This document shows, piece by piece, positions 47,980 through 53,420 of a stretch of DNA of 53,420 nt. Source of the stretch: Streptococcus gallolyticus (GTDB lineage: Bacteria; Bacillota; Bacilli; Lactobacillales; Streptococcaceae). Position numbers and translations under genes: made by a program. Location of the stretch: assembly GCF_003337175.1 (NCBI RefSeq), contig NZ_NETH01000011.1:1-53420 (forward strand), in the 5' to 3' direction. The notes under the pieces were generated by a model. The model was not told where the DNA came from. It ran no database searches and saw only the letters and a program-made list of their open reading frames with translations. The number at the start of each line of letters is the position of its first letter. Position 1 is the stretch's first letter.

Positions 47980-49270
47980 GAATTCGTATAGTTTGTCTAA
48001 AATGATAATTTTTACTTGATGTTTGTACCGACATATTTGGATATTTTTTCAACATCTGGTTAACCGTTTTAAGACCAGCACCTCGTCCAAAGCCCTTACT
48101 TGAATAATTCTTCTGATAAATTAATTCCACAGGAACTCGTTCTTCTTTTGTGGTGTTATCGATAATTAGTAAATAGTCATCCCCTTGATAGAAACAAGCA
48201 ATAATCATGGCAGGATTTTCAGCTTCAATAGCCGCTTCAATCGCATTGTCACATAAAATGGAGACGAGCCGCACATAATCTAACAAAGAAATATCTGGAG
48301 CTCCAATTTTATCTTTAACTTCTAATTCTACCTCAATATGATGAGATTCCGCTTCTAAAAATTTAGCTGATAAAAGGCTTTTTATGGCATTATTGTCAAT
48401 ATTAATCAATCGTCCAATATCAAATTTTCTATTCTGAACAAAGTGGCCTGACTCTTCTAATACAGAATTGTAAATACTTCTGACTATATCCATATCATCT
48501 TGGTCGATTCCCTCTTTTAAACTCGCTAAGATATTGGCATAATCATGACGAAAAGCTCTTAGTTCCTCATATAAGCCCTCGATTTGTTTACTATATACCG
48601 ACAAAGAATGCAGTTCTTGTTCTCGCGCTAATGATACTTCTTTCTCAAGCCAATTTTGATAAGAGCGATTCATATAAAATAACATCAAAACAAAAAAGAT
48701 AAAATAAAGAATAACTAACCATTGGCGATAAAGTAAAGTTGGAACTCCTCCTTGAAATTCAACCCCAGTCAAGAATTCTATGCCTATATAATAAAATACC
48801 ATAGTTATATTAGTGAAGATTAGAATTTTTCTTAACTTCTTCACCTCGCTCAGCATAATGAAAGTTTGAAAATCAATTTTAGAAAGTTTTACCATTAAGA
48901 AATATATGATTACTACTAAAATTTCTACAATGACAAACAATCCACCACTTTTACTCAAGTAAATATAATTGAGATGGAATATTGGAAGAATAAAAAAACT
49001 AATCGTCCTAATGATAATACTCTCAATGACCCAAGTGAAACTCCCATAAAATACGTATAGAGAAAAAGGCAAGGTTTTATCTCTCAAATAAGATAGAAGC
49101 ATCAAAATTAAAATACGACCGATAATAGTGTAGAACCATGTGACATCAATGACAAAGAAAGTAACAGCTATCGTTACTATTTCCCACAATTTCAGCTTTG
49201 CTCCTCTAACATTAGAGTAAATCAACATAATCACAGGATAGTAAGCTAGTTCACTTAGATAATTGCTCAT
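47963..49270 (-). CDS. blpH: BlpH-type sensor histidine kinase (AgrC/ComD family)
   Basis: A 435-residue kinase. Six or seven membrane helices occupy about 5-205 and form the peptide sensor. A coiled coil (205-240) precedes phosphoacceptor His242 in RHDYANIL, and the HATPase domain has CDNAIEAAIEAE and GRGAGLKTV. This is the HPK10 family that detects double-glycine pheromones. The convergent pheromone gene next to it is the obvious ligand source. It starts seven bases after the blpR stop. The symbol is by analogy. Confidence 0.87.
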   Translation of the reverse strand: MSNYLSELAYYPVIMLIYSNVRGAKLKLWEIVTIAVTFFVIDVTWFYTIIGRILILMLLSYLRDKTLPFSLYVFYGSFTWVIESIIIRTISFFILPIFHLNYIYLSKSGGLFVIVEILVVIIYFLMVKLSKIDFQTFIMLSEVKKLRKILIFTNITMVFYYIGIEFLTGVEFQGGVPTLLYRQWLVILYFIFFVLMLFYMNRSYQNWLEKEVSLAREQELHSLSVYSKQIEGLYEELRAFRHDYANILASLKEGIDQDDMDIVRSIYNSVLEESGHFVQNRKFDIGRLINIDNNAIKSLLSAKFLEAESHHIEVELEVKDKIGAPDISLLDYVRLVSILCDNAIEAAIEAENPAMIIACFYQGDDYLLIIDNTTKEERVPVELIYQKNYSSKGFGRGAGLKTVNQMLKKYPNMSVQTSSKNYHFRQTIRIQKSFD

Positions 49271-49277
49271 TAGCTTT

Positions 49278-50009
49278 TCACCTCATCGCATTTAATAGAG
49301 GTTTTATTTTATCCCTCGAAACTAGGCAAGTGTCTCCAGTTTCAAAGTACACACACCGTGTCGCTTTATCAAATCTGAGCACATTATCCACATTAATGAT
49401 AAAAGAACGGTGACACTTGAAAAGACGTCTGTCTGATTTAGCAACCTGTGCAATCGTTGCATAAAATTCCATTCTGTCATTTTTCGTATGCATAATCACG
49501 CGGTGTACGGCAGGAGAGGTTTCAAAATAGAGAATGTCACTATATGGCATGCGCACACGTGCTTTAGGAGTTTCAAATAAAAAAGAATTTTCGCCGAAAT
49601 TATCATTTTGATGTTTCATGGCTTCCTTTAGACACAACTCTATGCGTTCGTTAAATGCTTGATCATTCAGATTCTTATCAATAAAATCAATTGCCCCTAC
49701 TAACGCTTGGTAAGTTAGTAGCATAAATTCTGAATGACTTGTTACAAAAACAATGATAGCTGTTGCATCTTGTTCACGAATAGCTTTAGCAACGTCAATG
49801 CCTTGTTTGTCATCATCTTTAATCTCCAAATCCAGAAAGAAAATTTGATGTTCTCCTTTTTCAGTTGCCTTAGCGATAATCTCATTTGCAGAGCCAAATA
49901 CTTCTAACTTTCGATAGTCCCAATTATTTTTTGCCATAATGGTATCAATTTCGCGTTCCATACGAAATTGCTGTATGATATTATCCTCTAGTACATAAAT
50001 ATCTAACAT
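49278..50009 (-). CDS. blpR: BlpR-type LytTR response regulator
   Basis: A 243-residue regulator with receiver domain (1-128, phosphoacceptor Asp60 in IFFLDLEI) and a LytTR domain (about 145-243, MPYSDILYFET, CHRSFIIN). It probably binds the direct repeats with GAC cores 21 bp apart found before the pheromone, bacteriocin, immunity and its own operon promoters. It lies between blpS and blpH in one operon. The orphan regulator at 46245 is its paralogue and may compete for sites. Confidence 0.87.
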   Translation of the reverse strand: MLDIYVLEDNIIQQFRMEREIDTIMAKNNWDYRKLEVFGSANEIIAKATEKGEHQIFFLDLEIKDDDKQGIDVAKAIREQDATAIIVFVTSHSEFMLLTYQALVGAIDFIDKNLNDQAFNERIELCLKEAMKHQNDNFGENSFLFETPKARVRMPYSDILYFETSPAVHRVIMHTKNDRMEFYATIAQVAKSDRRLFKCHRSFIINVDNVLRFDKATRCVYFETGDTCLVSRDKIKPLLNAMR

Positions 50010-50025
50010 AAATCTCCTCTAAAAA

Positions 50026-50352
50026 TCAGTCATTTGAGATAATTTCTTTTAGTTGACTTCCTTTACTTCGTGCATAATGTACAGGCCGCTTTTCATCTCC
50101 AACATATAAGAGTCGCTGCTCTCTATCCATTATCCGTATTTTATCCCTATTTACCAAAGTATCACGGTGACACCTAAAGAACTGATGATATTCTCTTTCA
50201 ATATCTTTTAATTGATGATAAATGTGATATTCCTCATCGGTGGCTACCACCTTGACCATATGAATCTTTTCCTTAGAGACTTGAATAAAAAGGATATCGT
50301 CAATAGCCAATTTATAATCTCTCCTGTTAATTGTAAATTTAAAATATTTCAT
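50026..50352 (-). CDS. blpS: BlpS-type stand-alone LytTR domain protein
   Basis: A 108-residue protein consisting of a LytTR DNA-binding domain only (YKLAIDDILFIQVSKEKIH, FRCHRDTLVNRDKI), without a receiver. In the S. gallolyticus gallocin system a BlpS protein of this kind represses. It is the first gene of blpS-blpR-blpH, and TTGGAGGGAA gives a strong ribosome-binding site. The role here is inferred from the domain and its position. Confidence 0.82.
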   Translation of the reverse strand: MKYFKFTINRRDYKLAIDDILFIQVSKEKIHMVKVVATDEEYHIYHQLKDIEREYHQFFRCHRDTLVNRDKIRIMDREQRLLYVGDEKRPVHYARSKGSQLKEIISND

Positions 50353-50375
50353 AAATCATTATTCCCTCCAATAAC

Positions 50376-50442
50376 ATTATAAAGGAAATAGTGATAAAAA
50401 AATCTCCAAGTCATAAACAGACAAAATAAGGTCGTAAACGGT
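50376..50442 (-). promoter_or_regulatory. BlpR-type operator and promoter of blpSRH
   Basis: On the minus strand ACCGTTTACGAC (50431-50442) and TTTATGACTTGG (50406-50417) have cores 21 bp apart. TATAAT (50376-50381) begins 32 bp after the second core, which gives positive feedback on the operon. Confidence 0.75.
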
Positions 50443-50502
50443 CACTTTTATTATAACATAGTAAGATAATATATGACTAGTTCTCATAAAATAGAAAACT
50501 TA

Positions 50503-50549
50503 AAAAAAGATTGAAAAAAATCGTCCAAATCGGACTTTTTCTTCAATCT
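50503..50549 (-). repeat. 47-bp hairpin repeat, copy 2 (also bacteriocin terminator)
   Basis: The same palindrome as 115-161, with four differences in 47. On the minus strand it ends in TTTTTTT about 25 bp after the bacteriocin stop, so it probably terminates that transcript. Confidence 0.75.
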
Positions 50550-50571
50550 AAAGCCACTTAATGAGTGGAAC

Positions 50572-50766
50572 TTATGGTAATAATAAATTTACAATACTAC
50601 GTCCAAAATCTCTTCCAGTATTATACAATGTGTTCCATGTATTACCTACAAAATTTCCAACATCACCGATAATACCTCCACCTTGTATCTCTGCTAATTC
50701 ACTATCAGTAATTACTGAAAAATTTACAGCTAATACATCAAATTGTTCAAAAGTTTGTGTATTCAT
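50572..50766 (-). CDS. Double-glycine class II bacteriocin-like peptide
   Basis: A 64-residue precursor. The leader MNTQTFEQFDVLAVNFSVIT...IQGG (30 residues, longer than the usual 18-25) ends at Gly29-Gly30. The mature 34 residues start GIIGDVGNFVG and end VNLLLP, with GxxxG-like spacing but no cysteine. This suggests an unmodified class IIb or IId pore-former. No second peptide is adjacent. TTGGGAGGTATCC precedes the ATG at 50766; the same frame continues upstream through the operator, which I do not regard as coding. Confidence 0.8.
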   Translation of the reverse strand: MNTQTFEQFDVLAVNFSVITDSELAEIQGGGIIGDVGNFVGNTWNTLYNTGRDFGRSIVNLLLP

Positions 50767-50812
50767 TTGGATACCTCCCAATAATTTTTTGTCATCGCGA
50801 TTGACAAAATTT

Positions 50813-50876
50813 ATTTTATCAGAATATTTCATCTTTTTTTGCCCAAGTCGTAAAATGCCAATTTTTAGTCGCGAAT
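50813..50876 (-). promoter_or_regulatory. BlpR-type operator and promoter of the bacteriocin gene
   Basis: On the minus strand ATTCGCGACT (50867-50876) and TTTTACGACTTGG (50843-50855) have cores 21 bp apart. The extended -10 TGATAAAAT (TAAAAT at 50813-50818) begins 32 bp after the second core. Confidence 0.75.
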
Positions 50877-51062
50877 AGCTATTTTTTATCTTTTTTGAAA
50901 CATTTTTTGCATAAAAGCAACACAAACAACACACCAAATAATAAATTGTAAGTTGTTGAATTCTAAAAATCTTTATTGTACATAAAGTCATTAAACAACA
51001 TTAAGCATATTCCAAGAAAGTCAAATATGAGAGCTGTGTATAAACTATTTTTACAAACGTTA

Positions 51063-52076
51063 TCATTCATTTGCTACTTTCCCTCTGCCAAGTGTCATTA
51101 AAATCAGTCCCAATAGAGAAATTAACAGTCCGTATGCGGAAAAGTTGTTTGCTTTAATGCCTAATTTAGGTAGGGCGTTGCTGTTATTAGTTTTTATTTC
51201 ATTTTTAGAGAAAGCTTGTGGGCTTTCTGGAACAATTAAGGCTTTTTCAGCGGTTTTAACATCATTTTGCGGTAAAAAAATCACATTCTGAATATTAGAA
51301 TCAGTTTTTATTTCTTTAGCGTCAAATGCTATCGTTTCTGTATTATCTTCATTTGATTGTTCAGCCATTGCTGCTGCCATAGCCGCTGGAATTTTCCTAT
51401 AAAAGAGATAGTCATAAAGTTCTTGTCCAGAAATACCGCCACCAATCCATGCACTCACGATTTGACCATTTTGCAAACGGATAATGGTAGGCGTTCCTGG
51501 AATACCGACTGTTCCAAAAAGAAAGTTCGCTGCTTCTTCATCAAAATCCTGACTGTCAGTATTGTAATACTCTAGACAATTATTCATTAAAGTATTGAAC
51601 TCTTTTAAAGCTGGGGAAAACTGACGACAATAGTAACAAGTCGGACGTCCAACATAAATCACGTGCTCTTTTCCGTCCTCTGTAAACATAGCATAAACAT
51701 CTGTCATTGGAACGTAATTAAAGTCTGCGACATTTTCTTCATATTGGGGAATGGTGACTTCAGCTCCTTCTGGCTCATCTGATGTGTCTGATGCTATCGT
51801 TTCCATTGCTTCGGTTGATTCCATTGAAACTGCTGAATTATCAGCCGTTTCAATTGATAATACCTCCTCAGTTTTTTCGGATTGACTTTCTGAAATATCA
51901 TTTGATGGCTCAATAATATCTGTTGCTAGATTTTCTGTAACATTATCTCCATTATCCACAACTTCTGTCGTTTCAGTTGTAGGCACAAGCTCATCATCAG
52001 CAAAGACAGAAACGGTTGCCATTGATAAAACAGTTGCAGATAATAAAATTGTTGATTTTAAAACGTTCTTTTTCAT
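51063..52076 (-). CDS. Secreted, wall-anchored thioredoxin-like protein
   Basis: A 337-residue protein with a signal peptide (1-26, cleaved after SVFA). An acidic Ser/Thr/Glu-rich linker (27-115) is followed by a thioredoxin-like domain (about 120-230) with CYYC in RPTCYYCRQF and GIPGTPTII (cis-Pro). A linker and sorting-like signal follow: LPKLG, a hydrophobic helix and a GRGKVANE tail. LPKLG departs from LPxTG at the threonine. It resembles bacteriocin transport accessory (Bta) proteins and may make or guard disulfides of secreted peptides. It lies beside the bacteriocin gene. Confidence 0.78.
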   Translation of the reverse strand: MKKNVLKSTILLSATVLSMATVSVFADDELVPTTETTEVVDNGDNVTENLATDIIEPSNDISESQSEKTEEVLSIETADNSAVSMESTEAMETIASDTSDEPEGAEVTIPQYEENVADFNYVPMTDVYAMFTEDGKEHVIYVGRPTCYYCRQFSPALKEFNTLMNNCLEYYNTDSQDFDEEAANFLFGTVGIPGTPTIIRLQNGQIVSAWIGGGISGQELYDYLFYRKIPAAMAAAMAEQSNEDNTETIAFDAKEIKTDSNIQNVIFLPQNDVKTAEKALIVPESPQAFSKNEIKTNNSNALPKLGIKANNFSAYGLLISLLGLILMTLGRGKVANE

Positions 52077-52120
52077 AAAATCTCCTTTTAATTAAGATTG
52101 TCAACGCAATTGACCATTTC

Positions 52121-52185
52121 AGGTTAACAACTTCTCTTGGAAATAAACGTCCAAGTCGTCATGTGTCATTTAAGTCATCAACGGT
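52121..52185 (-). promoter_or_regulatory. Variant BlpR-type site upstream of the thioredoxin-like gene
   Basis: On the minus strand ACCGTTGATGAC and TGACGACTTGG have cores 19 bp apart instead of 21. TGTTAACCT, an extended but weak -10, begins at the conserved distance of about 32 bp after the second core. It is plausibly part of the same regulon. Confidence 0.45.
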
Positions 52186-52204
52186 AAAATTGATTAAAAC
52201 AAAA

Positions 52205-52257
52205 GGGTGAGACAAAAATCGGTAGTTTCAAAGAAATTCGATTTTGTCATCTCACCC
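52205..52257. terminator. Long intergenic hairpin
   Basis: GGGTGAG and CTCACCC form the outer stem, and CAAAAATCG with CGATTTTG the inner one. The arm begins GAGACAAAAA like the other hairpins, although the loop is longer. Confidence 0.55.
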
Positions 52258-52596
52258 CCGCACAGTTCAGTAGGGGGAAGCTGATTTATCGGCGCATTAG
52301 AACCCACTCAACCACTGCGTTTTGCTTATTACAACTATATAGGTACTTTTGTCCAAACCTCTGAAAATGTGTGATTATCGCAATAGTAATACACTATAAC
52401 CTTTTTAAATAATACTATTGATAACATTATTAATAATGTCCATCTTAGTTAAATCATCAACATTTGTACCTGTTTTCATGATATATCAGTATTAAGATAA
52501 GTGTTACTTTTTGACATATTCATATAGAATTATAAGAAAACCAATTAAACCAATAATATTTAAAATGTACAATGGAAATGTAAGATTTTTAAAAAG

Positions 52597-53420
52597 CCCC
52601 AATTGTCAAATTAATCTAGACATTTTAGGTAACTCAGAAAAACTTGATATGGTGTTTGATAATGTAACGATTTCCTAGGAATTCTATTTCGTTTATCAGC
52701 TATAGCTGATAAATATTTCTGAGAAACACCATTGAAATCCATTTGCTTTGGAAGTCCATGATGTCTTAATAAACCATTTGAATGTTCATTTAACCCACGT
52801 TGACCAGGACAACCTGGATCCGCAAAGAAAATATCAATGTCGTGTTGGTTGGATATTGTCTTCCAATTAGAGAATTCTTTCCCACAATCAAAGGTAATCG
52901 ATTTAAAGAGATGTTTTGGGAATTGTGACAGCCATCTATCTAGTGATTGTTCAATGTCACTAGCTTTTCGACCATTGGTTTGAAGGGTGATAATCGCTTT
53001 AGATTGCTTCTCTACCAAGGTGATAACAGCAATTTTGTGATGTTTACCAAAAATCGTATCTACCTAAAGATGTCCAAACTCTCTTTCAAATTACGGATAA
53101 ATTTCCGCACGCTCGAGGATATCCCTCCGAAAAGCTTGTTTGCCACGTTTTTCGGCCTTACCATTGGGTTTACGTTTTCCCTTCCATGGTAAATCCTCTT
53201 TCTTGAAGATGCCACGGTCAGCTAGGCGATAAAGAGTTCTCATAGAGCAAGGGATTTTATCGGGATAAGTTCCTTTGACAACATCCAAACTCCAATTAAG
53301 TTCTAAATGTCTTTGAATAAAATCTTGTTCACTTTGAGTGAGTTGAGTCTTACGACGACCACAACGTTTCTTGTTGGCCTTGTAGTTCTTGTAGTAATCA
53401 TAGGCCGTGTGACCAGTCTT
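52597..53420 (-). mobile_element. IS30-family insertion sequence, partial at the window edge
   Basis: The element end is taken as the CCCCAATTGTCAAATTAA tract just past the transposase stop. The other end lies beyond the window. The transposase it carries is broken. Confidence 0.7.
52611..53420 (-). pseudogene. IS30-family transposase with two nonsense codons
   Basis: One frame of 270 codons runs to the window edge, with the start of the gene outside. It reads KTGHTAYDYYKNYK, then WSLDVVKGTYPDKIPCS, a stop at 53091-53093 after IYP, FEREFGHL, a stop at 53064-53066, and VDTIFGKHHKIAVITLVEK to LKCLD. The DDE core of IS30 enzymes is visible: Asp in VDTIFGK, Asp in ITFDCGKEF, and Glu in RGLNEHSNGLLR. 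Only the two nonsense codons interrupt it, so inactivation is recent. Confidence 0.85.

Larger units (their letters stand above)
52077..52596. other. Intergenic region with operator, hairpin and gene remnants
   Basis: It holds a variant BlpR-type site (52151-52185) and a long hairpin (52205-52257), then CCCCC/GGGGG arms near 52254-52277. On the minus strand from the IS end, a frame reads NLTFPLYILNIIGLIGF... to EYVKK and stop (about 52510-52590), a hydrophobic tail of a gene cut by the IS. A 24-codon frame MKTGTNVDDL (52414-52488) has no ribosome-binding site. Nothing else is recognised. Confidence 0.4.

Noticed and set aside
50767..50991. The upstream extension of the bacteriocin frame to 139 codons
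   Set aside because: It would pass through the pheromone-responsive operator and the -10 box. A strong ribosome-binding site lies at the internal ATG 50766, where a proper double-glycine leader begins.
52414..52488. A 24-codon frame MKTGTNVDDL... as a further signalling peptide
   Set aside because: It has no ribosome-binding site, no Gly-Gly or hydrophobic export signal, and AT-rich sequence in which such short frames are expected by chance.

Overview
The window is a low-GC Firmicute chromosome segment that reads as Streptococcus, most likely the S. bovis/equinus complex (gallolyticus, infantarius, lutetiensis or equinus). The support is the gene set and order (pgk beside glnRA; rpsL-rpsG-fusA followed by gap; pepX divergent from an aquaglyceroporin gene; CppA; a RocS-like protein), complete gltBD, and a pheromone precursor very like the gallocin-stimulating peptide of S. 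gallolyticus. Species assignment is inference.

Layout. 1-6964: GNAT acetyltransferase, a DUF1269-like protein, a serine hydrolase and CppA, then glpF and pepX transcribed divergently. 7167-13486: one minus-strand phosphate operon, pstS-pstC-pstA-pstB-phoU-phoB-phoR, with most genes overlapping at ATGA-type junctions and two TTTTACA repeats upstream of pstS. 13726-17889: YbaB, an unusual membrane/zinc-ribbon MerR regulator, a DnaQ-like exonuclease, RocS, a BaiN-type flavoprotein with a leaderless promoter, and a cysteine-free S14 gene between two AdcR-type zinc operators. 17954-19100: a decayed pair (L-threonine aldolase and a MarR regulator). 19089-24475: azlCD, tsaD-rimI-tsaB, rpoY-rnjA. 24719-25337: a wrecked LysM/CHAP cell-wall hydrolase. 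25523-33423: nitrogen assimilation (gltB, gltD, glnA, glnR with a perfect GlnR operator). 33512-41165: a small FUSC-type membrane protein, pgk, gap, fusA, rpsG, rpsL and purR. 41322-45687: yhaM, rmuC, thiN, rpe and rsgA in one run, with rsgA frameshifted near its start. tRNA-Leu(CAG) and tRNA-Ser(CGA) follow.

From the tRNA genes to the right edge (46.1-53.4 kb) the window is accessory: a Blp/gallocin-type quorum-sensing bacteriocin locus. It holds a double-glycine pheromone gene of only 46 codons (47801-47941), a BlpH-type histidine kinase, a BlpR-type LytTR regulator, a BlpS-type LytTR-only protein, a second orphan LytTR regulator, a double-glycine bacteriocin-like peptide (50572-50766), a dead enterocin-A-type immunity gene preceded by an intact tiny membrane ORF, and a wall-anchored thioredoxin-like protein. 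Five promoters share a direct-repeat operator with the -10 box 32-33 bp downstream, so the regulon can be read straight from the sequence. No peptide-exporting ABC transporter is present, so export must be encoded elsewhere. An IS30-family element with two nonsense codons closes the window.

Two themes recur. Several accessory genes are decaying (threonine aldolase, marR, CHAP hydrolase, immunity gene, IS30 transposase, perhaps rsgA). Intergenic regions also carry repeated hairpin families: terminators with a GACAAAAGT-like loop, a CTTCAACA inverted repeat, and a 47-bp hairpin found twice about 50 kb apart.
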